NCBI GenBank assembly: GCA_964345135.1
Contig: CAYFQI010000001.1
Location: 1 to 64,000 of the forward strand
DNA length: 64,000 nt
DNA from: CAYMKE01 sp964345135
GTDB lineage: Bacteria; Bacteroidota; Bacteroidia; Bacteroidales; JBBRXJ01
Direction of reading: 5' to 3'
The stretch's first letter is position 1, and each line of letters opens with the position of its first letter. The position numbers and the translations under genes were made by a program. This document shows, in pieces, positions 53,267-62,572 of the stretch. The notes under the pieces were generated by a model that worked only from the letters and a program-made list of their open reading frames with translations, did not search any database and was not told the DNA's origin.

Positions 53267-54519
53267 TCAATGATTCGTTTTGGTTTATTTTGCTCAAATA
53301 TACATGAGCCCGTGTATTTTTTTGAAAGACTCATGAAATCTACCGTAGCGTTTAACAAATGGTTTTCATACTTTCCCATTTTGGTTTCAAGGAACAATTT
53401 ATATGCATAGAGTGAACCATTTATAGTCCCTTTATGTTGAACGTAACAATTGGAGTATACTTCGCCGTAAATAACAGCATCTTCATGAATGTAGAGTTGC
53501 GATTTCTCCGTTTCAGTGATGTTGGTATTGTAAAATAATATGCCACCTGATACACTCGCCTGATCGTGTATTTCCATCGAGGCCGGCCTGTTACATATGA
53601 CACCCAGGAAAGCAGGAAGCTCAATTTGGCAATTTTCTTCAACAACCAGTGAGTCAAAGGCATAGGCCTGGATATTTCCTTTAAATCCACGCTGAATATT
53701 AAGCGATAAGGCATAAATAATAACATTTGTAAGATCAGCAGAAGAGGAAACGGTTACATGTCCGTTGCAAAAAAAACGAATGTTTCCATTGGCTGTAATA
53801 TATTGTAGGTTGACGTTTCCATCTGTCCAAATATCAAGAGTAGGGGATAAAAACGATCGTGTAATAGAGTCGGATTCATGAAATGCCTCATCATAATGGA
53901 TAGCAGTATCAGGATAACTTACCGGGTCTAATAAAATGGTTTTAGTGGTATTGAAGAATGTGTTGTCCAAATCAGGAAGCTTACTTTGGCTGTTTTGAAT
54001 GTTTCCATATACCAGTTTATCACCCCGGTAGTGCTCACCTTCAATATATGCTCTTTTTACCGTTCCGTTTGGAGCATAACAAGTCCCGGTAATCCGCGTA
54101 TTGCCACTAAATGAGATATAATTATTTTGATTGGTGACATACAAGCCTACAGGTTCGCCTTTAAATATATCATTTCCTACTAAGACTGCACGTTTTTCAA
54201 TTAGATGTTTATGTTCAGCTTCTACAATATAGATTGAATAAGCCCCCCATTTTTTTTTATAAAAAGAAATTGTAGAAGGTTTATCTTCATATAAAACATA
54301 TTCTGTCCGGGAATTATTTGTCGCCAGGTTATCATTTGACAATAAAAGATGTATCCCGGACATCACGTGATCTGTTAAGTTGCTTTTGAGTATAAGTGTT
54401 TCAATGTTTTTTCTGCTGTAAGCATGGGAAAGAATGAGGAAAAAGCATACCAGGGCAATGATAAACGAGATGAATACAGCATATAAAAGAGTCCCGGCTT
54501 TTAGCTTATGATCCTTCAT
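53254..54519 (-). CDS. GspK/PilX-position protein with pilin-like N-terminus and beta-solenoid-like body
   Basis: 421 residues from the start at 54519 (MKDHKLKAGTLLYAVFISF); an upstream ATG at 54624 would add 35 basic residues and overlap the previous gene. The N-terminus resembles the PilX/GspK class: short basic leader, KA|GTLLYAVF, long hydrophobic stalk, but no Glu at +5, as is typical for GspK. The body (about 120-420) is a ladder of short beta-turns (ISFSGNTRITGTCYAPNG, IRFFCNGHVTVSSSADL, VYSNCYVQHKGTINGSLYAY) like bactofilin or polymer-forming solenoids, not the usual GspK fold. It may cap the pseudopilus. This architecture is unusual. Confidence 0.82.
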   Translation of the reverse strand: MKDHKLKAGTLLYAVFISFIIALVCFFLILSHAYSRKNIETLILKSNLTDHVMSGIHLLLSNDNLATNNSRTEYVLYEDKPSTISFYKKKWGAYSIYIVEAEHKHLIEKRAVLVGNDIFKGEPVGLYVTNQNNYISFSGNTRITGTCYAPNGTVKRAYIEGEHYRGDKLVYGNIQNSQSKLPDLDNTFFNTTKTILLDPVSYPDTAIHYDEAFHESDSITRSFLSPTLDIWTDGNVNLQYITANGNIRFFCNGHVTVSSSADLTNVIIYALSLNIQRGFKGNIQAYAFDSLVVEENCQIELPAFLGVICNRPASMEIHDQASVSGGILFYNTNITETEKSQLYIHEDAVIYGEVYSNCYVQHKGTINGSLYAYKLFLETKMGKYENHLLNATVDFMSLSKKYTGSCIFEQNKPKRIIEWVY

Positions 54520-54547
54520 TTTTTCATTTTTAATAATCTTATATATT

Positions 54548-55198
54548 CTATTTTTTGTTTTTTTCTTCCAATTCTTCTTCCTGTAATTTTTCCTTTTTAT
54601 CTTGTCCGGAAAATAAGTTTCCAATCCATCTAAAAAGAAAGAACCCCTTATGTTTTCCTTCTATTTTTTCACCGTTTTTATATACTTCTGTGATGATAGT
54701 ATCTTGGGTATAAAGGATTTGTTTTCCGTGTTTTATACCTTTTTTATAATGTTCTTTTAAAATTGTATCTCCATTTGGAGAATATATTTTATGAATTCCA
54801 TCTCTTTTTCCGTCTTTATATTCGGTTAATGTGTGTAATTTACCATTTGCATACCATTGTTTCCATTGTTTTGTTCTCACCCCTTTATTAAAAAAACCTT
54901 CTATGAGCAGGTTTTTATTTCTGTTTAGGAGTAAATATTTTCCGTGTAGCAAGTTGCCGGTATATCCTCCTTCATTCCAATGGACCTCATTTGGGGTATA
55001 CCAATAATAGGTCGTATTTTCTTTGGGATCAATGTCTATGTCTTTTGTGATGATATGTGCCTGGATGATAGAATCTTCTTGAGTAACGGTAATGTTTTGA
55101 TAATAATCTTCTCCTTTAAAAAGCCGGTTGTATGTATTGCAGCCTGAAATTATAAGCCCAAAGAGGGCAGACAATAGAATGAAATATTTATTGGTCAT
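54548..55198 (-). CDS. Lipoprotein with MORN/YwqK-like repeats
   Basis: 216 residues from the start at 55198, chosen because MTNKYFILLSALFGLIISGC is a perfect lipoprotein signal with Cys20 lipidated; the ATG at 55252 would add 18 residues and overlap the gene before. The middle holds MORN/YwqK-like repeats (QWKQWYANGKLHTLTEYKDG, HKIYSPNGDTILKEHYKKG). It ends in a charged EEELEEKNKK tail. These repeats form extended beta-hairpin sheets often used as scaffolds. Its position between the GspC-like and GspK-like genes suggests an outer-membrane accessory of the secretion system, perhaps a pilotin or secretin partner (inference). Confidence 0.86.
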   Translation of the reverse strand: MTNKYFILLSALFGLIISGCNTYNRLFKGEDYYQNITVTQEDSIIQAHIITKDIDIDPKENTTYYWYTPNEVHWNEGGYTGNLLHGKYLLLNRNKNLLIEGFFNKGVRTKQWKQWYANGKLHTLTEYKDGKRDGIHKIYSPNGDTILKEHYKKGIKHGKQILYTQDTIITEVYKNGEKIEGKHKGFFLFRWIGNLFSGQDKKEKLQEEELEEKNKK

Positions 55199-55208
55199 AT
55201 GATATGGT

Positions 55209-55724
55209 TTAATTTGTGACAAATGTTTTACGTGTTTTTTTATAAATGACAATGACGGAATCTTTGTACAAGTCTTTAATAAAAACTTTTTGTATGGAAT
55301 CGTTTTTACGGATCAGGAATTCTTGTTTGTCTATTTCCATGAGGCCTACTTTTTCACCAGATTGGGTGTTTTGTACGATTCCTCCATATTTAATATCCGG
55401 CCACCGGATGTTTTCAATAATATCTCTACGTAATACAATATTGGATTCAGGTTTCTTTTTTTCTGTTTTTTTATTGGATTGATTGGTCTTTGTATACCTG
55501 GGCCTTGTATACCGGACATTTTTCAAAAACGGATCGCAGTAATTAGCATGAAGCGAAAATGTATCTTGCACGCTGCTGTTGTTTTTGTTTGGTTGTAATG
55601 TAGAAACAATACACGGATCATCAGGAGTATCTTGCTTGGTGAAATCCAGAACCCTATAAATGATAAGCCCCCAGACAACCAAAACAACAGGGATTAAAAT
55701 ATATTGTAGTTTTTTATTTTTCAT
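55209..55724 (-). CDS. GspC/PilP-like secretin-coupling protein
   Basis: A 171-residue protein with one N-terminal membrane helix (about 7-25), a flexible basic linker, and a small C-terminal beta domain (about 105-171: WPDIKYGGIVQN, KVGLMEIDKQEFLIRKNDSI, VIVIYKKTRKTFVTN). This is the layout of GspC homology-region or PilP proteins, which link the inner-membrane platform to the secretin: the pattern of 'is it active and stored as a parameter' (G-L-x-x-I-x-x-x-E-F-L-I-x-x-N-D) matches their core. It lies 27 bp after the Fn3-like lipoprotein gene. Assignment is by layout and context. Confidence 0.78.
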   Translation of the reverse strand: MKNKKLQYILIPVVLVVWGLIIYRVLDFTKQDTPDDPCIVSTLQPNKNNSSVQDTFSLHANYCDPFLKNVRYTRPRYTKTNQSNKKTEKKKPESNIVLRRDIIENIRWPDIKYGGIVQNTQSGEKVGLMEIDKQEFLIRKNDSIQKVFIKDLYKDSVIVIYKKTRKTFVTN

Positions 55725-55751
55725 TACAAAACTTCATTCTTTTTTAAAAAA

Positions 55752-56729
55752 TTAAAAGAACACGGTAAATTGAAAGTCATCACTGAAATCGCTTTGATTT
55801 CCTGCTTCATCAACTGAGCGTACTCTCCAATAAAATGTTTGTGCAGTATCAAAAAGATAATTATGTTCAGTATTGGTATTGATTTCAACAGAATCAAAAA
55901 TATTTTTAAATTCATTATCTGTATAAATAAATAAAACATCTGAGATTTCTGTTCCACCATCATCAAGTCTGTCCCATACAAAAGTAACAGAAGAATCATT
56001 GATGGTTGTATCGTTGGGTGATATCAGGGTAGGAGTTGCAGGATTTATACTGTCTATTGTAATGTTCTTGGTGCTAAAACCTGTTGAGTTGGAATCCCGA
56101 ATAGCTTCTACTCCCCATGTATAACTTCCATTATCAAGATGATTCACTGTATATTGAGTGGTTGTAATATTTTCTTTCCGTACAACAACAGAATCATTCG
56201 ACCAATTTCCATGTCGGATCATAAAGATATATGATTCGGCATCAGGGATGCTCTCCCAACGGAATACAATATTTGAGGTTTCATTCATTAGCCCTGAAGG
56301 CTCTGTTAATTGAATATCGTATTCTGAAATATCATTAGTTTCTAATATAGTAAGCTGCATGATTTCAGAAGTGATTTCATTGGAATTATTTGCAGCCACT
56401 AACCTCCATTCGTATGTGCCTGGATTTAGCGTATAATAAAATTTATTGTCAGAATTGTAAACCGTATCAATAGCAGAAATAGTAGTATCTAAGATGAGTT
56501 TTTGAGTGGATTGAAATGAAGGGGTGACAATCCGCAGGTTGTAATAATATGCACCGTCAACGGTTTCCCACATGAATAATTGATTGATAATGGTGGTTTC
56601 AATACCATCAGATGGCGCAATGATAACGATTTCTTCATCACTGATGTCTTCTTCAAATATTTCACTGCATCGTGAGAAAATAAATCCCGTTACAATAAAT
56701 ATGATTAAATATAGATAATTAATTTTCAT
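55752..56729 (-). CDS. Lipoprotein with three Fn3-like domains
   Basis: A 325-residue protein whose leader ends FIFSRC, with Cys21 as the likely lipidated residue. Three domains of about 90 residues follow, at about 35-130, 135-225 and 230-325. Each opens with a proline-rich turn and a W-x-x-x-x-x-A/G-x-x-Y strand (FMWETVDGAYYYNLRI, FRWESIPDAESYIFMIRHG, FVWDRLDDGGTEISDVLFIY), as in fibronectin type III folds. It overlaps the GspM/PilO-like gene by 11 bp. It is not a usual T2SS part; a surface-side binding accessory is possible. Confidence 0.85.
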   Translation of the reverse strand: MKINYLYLIIFIVTGFIFSRCSEIFEEDISDEEIVIIAPSDGIETTIINQLFMWETVDGAYYYNLRIVTPSFQSTQKLILDTTISAIDTVYNSDNKFYYTLNPGTYEWRLVAANNSNEITSEIMQLTILETNDISEYDIQLTEPSGLMNETSNIVFRWESIPDAESYIFMIRHGNWSNDSVVVRKENITTTQYTVNHLDNGSYTWGVEAIRDSNSTGFSTKNITIDSINPATPTLISPNDTTINDSSVTFVWDRLDDGGTEISDVLFIYTDNEFKNIFDSVEINTNTEHNYLFDTAQTFYWRVRSVDEAGNQSDFSDDFQFTVFF

Positions 56730-57261
56730 TTTTTATATGTTTTACATTTTGAATAAATAATGAACCATATAGTTTCATCCGCTTGGTTTTCCGGTCCCGT
56801 TCCTTATCAAATTGAACGGATATGATTTTGCCCAGTTGGAATTTTTGTTCAAATAAATAGATCAGTTTTAATATTTTGATGAATTCCCCTTCTACAACCA
56901 ATTTATTGGTCATAATTAGGTAATCCTTATCTTTATAATAATGTGTTTTAGGAAAATTGTTTAAGGTTAATTGATGTTGTTGACAAAAGTGGCCTGTTTT
57001 TTCCAGGATAGCAGATTGAACATCCATATTTATATGCATGTCTTTTCCAATCAATGTATTGATGTTATTTAATTTCTGTCCGATCTCCCGGATTTTTGAC
57101 GGGGCATTTTGAAGGCTTTCTTTTTGTTCTTCGAGTTTATTACATATTTTGCTAAGAGTAACTGTTCGTCGGATGGATAAAGAATAAGACAGGATAAGCA
57201 GGATTACAAATCCGGCGATTAAATACAAGACCTTTTTTTTATATGTTAAATTGTTAAACAA
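56719..57261 (-). CDS. GspM/PilO-like inner-membrane protein
   Basis: A 180-residue protein with one membrane helix (about 10-30), a coiled coil (about 35-70) and a small ferredoxin-like domain (TNKLVVEGEFIKILKLIYLF, QLGKIISVQFDKERD). This is the standard GspM/PilO plan: the protein pairs with GspL/PilN and connects the platform to GspC/PilP. It follows the GspL-like gene by 29 bp, as expected for that pair. Confidence 0.82.
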   Translation of the reverse strand: MFNNLTYKKKVLYLIAGFVILLILSYSLSIRRTVTLSKICNKLEEQKESLQNAPSKIREIGQKLNNINTLIGKDMHINMDVQSAILEKTGHFCQQHQLTLNNFPKTHYYKDKDYLIMTNKLVVEGEFIKILKLIYLFEQKFQLGKIISVQFDKERDRKTKRMKLYGSLFIQNVKHIKNEN

Positions 57262-57290
57262 TATGTTGTAATTTATAATTTTAAAAATAT

Positions 57291-58526
57291 TTATAGCTGC
57301 TTATGATCAATTTTAATTTCAATCGAAAAATCACCGGAAGAATGCAGTGATTCTTGCTTATAATTGATAATGTCAAGTTGTACAATCCAGGCAAAATTTT
57401 TTAATTCTTCGATCCATTGATTTAAAATGGTGCTGTTTGTTGAAGACCCGTTGATGATGATTGTATTTTGTCTAATGTCAATGCTTTCATGCTCTTTTAC
57501 TTTTTTCCTGACCGGATTGAGAGCAAGTTGATCAAGAACGATTTGTTCGGGTATGGAACGGGCAATTCTGTCTGCAAAAAAAGATAATTTGGTCTTCCCT
57601 AATATGTTTTTTTCTTCTACGAATTGTGTTTTCCTTTTTAATTCTTTTTTTAGGAATTTTAATTTTGACAAGGTGACCCTGTTTTTACTCAATTCTGAGC
57701 TTAAACGTTCCTGTTTTCCCTTATAATGTGTAAATACCATGTAATTTCCAAGCAATAAGGCAAATAAGATAATAAGTGCAGCCCAGCCCACTTTCACAAA
57801 TAATTGTTTGTGAAAATATTCTTGTTTTTCATTTGCCAACGAGGGTATATGCAATGCATTGACAGACCCGGCATCAAGAAAATAACCGAATGCAGCAGAA
57901 AAAGATTTTAATAATAAGGCAGGTACCTGATCTGACCCAATGGAATATTCTGTAGATATATCATGATTTTCAGATACTTTAAAATCAATAATTTTTTGTT
58001 CATTGGTGATTATTTTAATATCCGGCAACAAGATGTTTTTTTTATCATGATCAATAAATGGAATGATATGGTTAACAGCAAAAGGGCCAAGAAATATGTT
58101 GATGATGTGTAAATGATGGGATTTTAATAATTCTATGATTTCATGCAGTGTTTTTTTACGGATAACAGATAAATAAACATGTTCATCGTCTAAAGGCATA
58201 TGTTGCAAATAAAAATCACTTACCCGGGCATTTGGAAATACTTTTTGTAACATTTCTTCTTCTGTAAGCCCTTCATGTGCTATTTTTCTATGGATAATCC
58301 CTTTGCCCGATACATTTAGTATGACAGGGTCTTTGGGATTTATCCGCTGCTTCAATGCTTCAATGTCATCTATTTGTTTTGCCTGGTTGTTAATGGCAAT
58401 GGTTTGTTTGACTTTTTTCAATTGAACATATTGAAAAACGAATTCATTTTCTTTAAGAATATTGATGTCAATTCCGGCAACTGTATTGCTTTGAAAAATA
58501 TTGATATGATTGAATTTGTTAAACAT
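57291..58526 (-). CDS. GspL-like protein (PilM-PilN fusion)
   Basis: A 411-residue protein. The cytoplasmic part (about 1-235) has the actin-like PilM/GspL start (TVAGIDINILKENEFVFQYV) though with weak nucleotide-binding motifs. A membrane helix follows at about 245-263 (WAALIILFALLLGNYMVF), then a coiled coil and a periplasmic PilN-like domain (NTIIINGSSTNSTILNQWIE, WIVQLDIINYKQ). GspL recruits the GspE ATPase to the membrane and contacts GspM. It lies between the secretin gene (17 bp) and the GspM-like gene. Confidence 0.85.
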   Translation of the reverse strand: MFNKFNHINIFQSNTVAGIDINILKENEFVFQYVQLKKVKQTIAINNQAKQIDDIEALKQRINPKDPVILNVSGKGIIHRKIAHEGLTEEEMLQKVFPNARVSDFYLQHMPLDDEHVYLSVIRKKTLHEIIELLKSHHLHIINIFLGPFAVNHIIPFIDHDKKNILLPDIKIITNEQKIIDFKVSENHDISTEYSIGSDQVPALLLKSFSAAFGYFLDAGSVNALHIPSLANEKQEYFHKQLFVKVGWAALIILFALLLGNYMVFTHYKGKQERLSSELSKNRVTLSKLKFLKKELKRKTQFVEEKNILGKTKLSFFADRIARSIPEQIVLDQLALNPVRKKVKEHESIDIRQNTIIINGSSTNSTILNQWIEELKNFAWIVQLDIINYKQESLHSSGDFSIEIKIDHKQL

Positions 58527-58543
58527 AAACTTATATATGCCGG

Positions 58544-60490
58544 TTAATAAATTACTGTCGGTTTAATGAATATATTCAGTTTTTCATTGGATTTTGAACG
58601 TGTTCTGGAAGAAAATAACCATTTTATGATTGGTATTCGGGAAAGTAAAGGAACTCCTGTCCCTGTATTTTCTTTTTTTGTTTTTTCAAATCCTCCTAAA
58701 AGGATCATCTCCTGGTTTTTAACCCTGATGGATGATTTGAATGTTCTGGTGACTGAATTTGGAGGGGCATCTTTGAATTCTCTGACGGTAAAATCCGATT
58801 GACTTACTTCAATATCCAATGTAATATGCCCATCGCCAGAGACAATGGGTTTAATAGACACCTGGAGATCGGCATTCAATGCTTTCCATGTAAATGATTT
58901 AGATAGCGAGGGATTTTGTGTACCAATAAAATTACTTCGTTCTTCTTTATAATAAGTAGTCTGTCCTAGAGTCATACTTGCTTCATGGCCATTTAAAGTA
59001 GATAATTTTGGAGTAGACCGCACCTGCACTATTCCTTTGTCTTCCATTGCTTGAATGGTAGCATAAAACCGTGGAGTGACCTTGCCTAACCTGATCCAGC
59101 CAAAACCGTTCAGTCCTTCAATCACATCATTAACAGCCCGGGTGCTTAATTGCATGTTTAATCCTGGATACAGAGAGCCGGTAGATTGTCTGACACCTTC
59201 TCCCAAACCTGCTGTAATTCCTGCAGAAAAAGTATGTGAACGATTGATATCAACAATCATCACCTCGATTAATACCACCGGGATGATTTTATCGATTTCA
59301 AAGAGAAATTCTTCAATTTTTTTAACTCCCAATTGTGTCCCGGTTACAATGAGGCTGTTGCTTTCGGTTAATTCAATCACATCGGTTTCTTTAGAAATAC
59401 CTTCAGGGATGAATTCGGAGATTTTATCTACCGTACGGTATTGAAGCTGAATGACCTTTGTTGTTTTTAAAGCAGTATTGTCTGCCTGCCCGATAAGGTA
59501 ACTGTTGTCATGCTTACTATAAGCATATTCTGTACCTTCGAGAAGAGCCGCCATCATATTATCATAAGTAACTCCATTGACTTCCAGTGTAATTTGTTTG
59601 TCTATTTCAGACAACATGTAATAATTGATCCCCAGCTCATCGGAGACAGATTTAATTATATCATAAACAGATTGGTCTTGTACGCTCAACGAGATACTGT
59701 CGGGATGTTTGGCGCTTATTTCAAATTCAGGTATTTCTTTATCACCTCCCCTCCCGGAAATTCTGGTCCTGTCTGAACTTCTCGTGCTTGTTGCAGCAGA
59801 GGTTCTTCCTGGTGTTGTTTCAGGCGCCTGGATTTGTTCTTCTATCAGGTAAAACCCGTCTTTTGTTTTGGAGACATCAAGTCCGTTGGCATAGGCTAAT
59901 TTGTCTATAACATTATCAAATGGCATGTTTTTAATATATCCGTTGACTGTTTGTTCACGAATGGAACGGCTAATGATTACATTTTTTCCTGTCTTGTCAA
60001 TAATAGCTTTGGCGACTTCATAAAGCGTGTCTTGTTTTAATTCAAGTGATAAATGGCCGGTTGATGTATCATATTCCACTACCGGATCATGGTCGGGTTG
60101 TATGGGTTCAGGTTCTGGTGGCTCTACATGCATATCTACCATTAGAATATTTCCAATGGCTTTGATTTCCAGGTTATATATTTTTGCAAGATATACCAAC
60201 ACGTCTTTCACTTTTACATGCGAAAAGTTATTTACAATCCTGTAATTTAAAGAGGGGTCTATGGTAATGTTCAACCCGGTGTTGTTGGCAATGGCCCTGA
60301 TGAATTCCTGTATGCTCACACCATTTACTGTAATGTCTACAGTATCATTTAATGCAGGTATTTCTTCTGCCAGGCTATCAAGCTTTTCCTGTAATGCATT
60401 TACATTTTGACCAGAACAAAATGCTGAATACAAGAAAAGTAATAATAGAGGGAAAAAATACGCTTTAATTTTTTTTTTGTTGTTGATCAT
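58544..60490 (-). CDS. gspD: Secretin GspD/PilQ, outer-membrane channel
   Basis: A 648-residue protein with signal peptide cleaved SG|Q. Three STN/N0-type domains lie at about 45-105, 150-205 and 260-330 (VKDVLVYLAKIYNLEIKAIG is typical), an N1-type domain at about 345-395 (ESNSLIVTGTQLGVKKIEEF) and the secretin channel at about 400-648. The channel carries the family signature near its end (ILLGGFEKTKKENTGTGVPL, LSRIPIIKWLFSSRTRSK). Twelve to fifteen copies form the outer-membrane gate. Having three STN domains with short linkers and few N1-N3 repeats is closer to PilQ than to classical GspD. A 118-bp gap after gspE suggests its own promoter. Confidence 0.95.
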   Translation of the reverse strand: MINNKKKIKAYFFPLLLLFLYSAFCSGQNVNALQEKLDSLAEEIPALNDTVDITVNGVSIQEFIRAIANNTGLNITIDPSLNYRIVNNFSHVKVKDVLVYLAKIYNLEIKAIGNILMVDMHVEPPEPEPIQPDHDPVVEYDTSTGHLSLELKQDTLYEVAKAIIDKTGKNVIISRSIREQTVNGYIKNMPFDNVIDKLAYANGLDVSKTKDGFYLIEEQIQAPETTPGRTSAATSTRSSDRTRISGRGGDKEIPEFEISAKHPDSISLSVQDQSVYDIIKSVSDELGINYYMLSEIDKQITLEVNGVTYDNMMAALLEGTEYAYSKHDNSYLIGQADNTALKTTKVIQLQYRTVDKISEFIPEGISKETDVIELTESNSLIVTGTQLGVKKIEEFLFEIDKIIPVVLIEVMIVDINRSHTFSAGITAGLGEGVRQSTGSLYPGLNMQLSTRAVNDVIEGLNGFGWIRLGKVTPRFYATIQAMEDKGIVQVRSTPKLSTLNGHEASMTLGQTTYYKEERSNFIGTQNPSLSKSFTWKALNADLQVSIKPIVSGDGHITLDIEVSQSDFTVREFKDAPPNSVTRTFKSSIRVKNQEMILLGGFEKTKKENTGTGVPLLSRIPIIKWLFSSRTRSKSNEKLNIFIKPTVIY

Positions 60491-60608
60491 ATGTTTTATA
60501 ACTAAGGTGTATAAATAGTTTAAATATGTTTAAGTTCTTAACAAATTTTAAGGGTTTTTTTAGTATTCAAATTTTGAATCCTTTATTTTTGTTATCCTTT
60601 GTTTTATT

Positions 60609-62045
60609 TTAATTATTCATCAAAATAGAATATATTTCTTTAATGGTTGTTTTACCTTGTTTGAATAAGGTGAATGCACTTTCCGATAATTGTTCTATGT
60701 TTCTTTCTTTTAGTAAATTACGCACATCAAATTGTTCCTGCCTGATTTGTTCAATAAAATCATGATCAATAGGGATTACTTCATACACTGCTTTTCGCCC
60801 TTTGTAGCCGGTATAAAAACATGATTCGCATCCTTTGGCTATGTAATGGGTTGTTATTTTTTCCGGTGGAGTAAAGTTTCTTGGATAAAAAGACGGGTCG
60901 AATAATTGTTCTTCTTTACAGCGAGGGCACAAAAGCCGTAAAAGCCGTTGTGCAACAGACAGGTTTAATGTACTGGCCAAAAGAAACGACGGGATGCCCA
61001 TGTCAATCAACCGGGTTACTGTGCCCCAGGCCGAATTGGTATGGATTGTAGATAGTACCAGGTGGCCTGTCAGGGCAGCACGAATGGCCATTTGAGCTGT
61101 TTCAGCATCCCTGATCTCTCCCAGCATGATGATATCAGGATCCTGGCGTAGGAATGTTCTTAAAGCCCTGGCAAATGACAACCCGATGCTTTCTTTTAAT
61201 TGTACCTGGTTAATCCCTTTAAGCGTGTATTCAATAGGGTCTTCAATGGTCAGTATATTGGTTTCTTCCTTGTTTAAAATTTTTAATGTGGCATAAAGTG
61301 TAGTGGTCTTCCCGGAGCCTGTAGGCCCGCTGATTAAAATAATGCCATTGGTGCGTTTAACGCCTTCAAGATAATAGGAAAGCTGATCGTCATTAAATCC
61401 AAGTGCATTAATGTCTATATGTGTTGTGTCTTTGCTGAGCAGGCGCATCACAATTTTTTCGCCATGCAAAGTGGGTAATACAGAAACACGAATATCGAAT
61501 TTATCTTTTCCTGTTGAAAAAATGATCCTGCCATCCTGAGGGAGACGTTTTTCGGCGATGTCAAGGTTCGACTTAATTTTAATTTTATTAACAACAGGAG
61601 GGTATTGTTCTTTTTTAAGCACATATCGTTCAACCAGTTTTCCATCAATGCGAAGCCTTATTCTGCAGTTGTCTTCATAAATTTCCATATGAATGTCACT
61701 ACTACCAATGGCATTGGCTTCCGAAATGATTTTTTCAATAAAATCATCGGATTTAAAATCTACAATGGATCCGGAATGTTGTTTGTTTTTTCCATCGGTT
61801 TTACGGTAATACCTACCCAGGGTTTTTCTGATGATTTTTCCATTGGCTTGTTCGAGTGTAACATCTTTGTCCAGTAACATTTCCAGTTCATCTTTTAATG
61901 CCTCGGAATGTGAATCTTTGTCAATGTAAAATGAAATATGATTTCCATTAACTTCCAGTGGAATGATAAGAAAATGCCATGCCTGTTCGGGCGTAATTAC
62001 TTGTTGTAATTCGGCATTTAATTGTATGTAGTCTTGTTCAGCCAT
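60609..62045 (-). CDS. gspE: GspE/PilB assembly ATPase
   Basis: A 478-residue hexameric ATPase that drives pseudopilus assembly. It has a short N1E-like domain, then the catalytic core: Walker A GPTGSGKTTT with Lys246, the Asp box near 270 (ILTIEDPIEYTLKG), Walker B DPDIIMLGEIRDAETA near 305-315, and the His box ALTGHLVLSTIHTNSA. The tetracysteine zinc motif CPRC ... CESC (about 372-407) is the GspE/PilB hallmark that separates it from retraction ATPases. The start overlaps the prepilin peptidase gene by 8 bp. Confidence 0.96.
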   Translation of the reverse strand: MAEQDYIQLNAELQQVITPEQAWHFLIIPLEVNGNHISFYIDKDSHSEALKDELEMLLDKDVTLEQANGKIIRKTLGRYYRKTDGKNKQHSGSIVDFKSDDFIEKIISEANAIGSSDIHMEIYEDNCRIRLRIDGKLVERYVLKKEQYPPVVNKIKIKSNLDIAEKRLPQDGRIIFSTGKDKFDIRVSVLPTLHGEKIVMRLLSKDTTHIDINALGFNDDQLSYYLEGVKRTNGIILISGPTGSGKTTTLYATLKILNKEETNILTIEDPIEYTLKGINQVQLKESIGLSFARALRTFLRQDPDIIMLGEIRDAETAQMAIRAALTGHLVLSTIHTNSAWGTVTRLIDMGIPSFLLASTLNLSVAQRLLRLLCPRCKEEQLFDPSFYPRNFTPPEKITTHYIAKGCESCFYTGYKGRKAVYEVIPIDHDFIEQIRQEQFDVRNLLKERNIEQLSESAFTLFKQGKTTIKEIYSILMNN

Positions 62046-62571
62046 AAATTAACTTGATCATTTTAGCCATTATCATTTCTGATTGATAAAAACCATATTG
62101 TTTCATAACAATGGTGTTGTATAAAATTGCAATGCACAAACAGAAGGCAAGTGCCCCGGCCAATGGAATAGATGCATGTCTTTTTGTTGTAATTTTCCAG
62201 ACTAAAAAGCCTGCCAAAGTTATAAATAAACCAACGATAAAAAAAGTAATATAAAAAATGGGTGAAAAAAAGAAGCCAATAATAATAAAAAACAGGATAT
62301 CCCCCAGGCCTATATATTGGTTAAGAATATTTGTGACCTTCCCTTTTTTTAAAGAAAAATAAAGTGTTAAAACAATGAATTGAATAGCAATAAATGAAAC
62401 ATTCAATGAAAAATAGGTGAAAAGTATTTTGCCTTCAATATAGTATAATGCAGGGATAATAAGGGCAATTGCCAATAACGGGAGCCACCACCACGAAATT
62501 GCCCTGTGGTTAAAGTCTTCATATGCAATCATTCCCAGGAAAAAAAGTGCAGGTATCAAATATAAAATCAT
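62038..62571 (-). CDS. Short A24-type prepilin peptidase
   Basis: A 177-residue polytopic protein with about six membrane segments. The two catalytic aspartates of the A24 family are visible: Asp19 in AYEDFNHRAIS and Asp91 in IGLGDILFF (GxGD motif). It lacks the N-terminal methyltransferase domain with its cysteines that full GspO/PilD carries, so it may only cut and not N-methylate its pilins. It sits 1 bp after the gspG-like gene and overlaps gspE by 8 bp, so substrate, peptidase and motor are coupled. Confidence 0.9.
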   Translation of the reverse strand: MILYLIPALFFLGMIAYEDFNHRAISWWWLPLLAIALIIPALYYIEGKILFTYFSLNVSFIAIQFIVLTLYFSLKKGKVTNILNQYIGLGDILFFIIIGFFFSPIFYITFFIVGLFITLAGFLVWKITTKRHASIPLAGALAFCLCIAILYNTIVMKQYGFYQSEMIMAKMIKLIYG

Positions 62572-62572
62572 A

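Noticed and set aside
54548..55198. 'YwqK family antitoxin' label for the MORN-type lipoprotein
   Set aside because: The repeats match, but the protein is a lipoprotein inside a secretion operon with no toxin gene; the label would mislead.
55724..55999. 91-codon minus-strand frame between the GspC-like and Fn3 lipoprotein genes
   Set aside because: It lies almost wholly within the Fn3 lipoprotein gene in another frame, whose domain pattern is clear.
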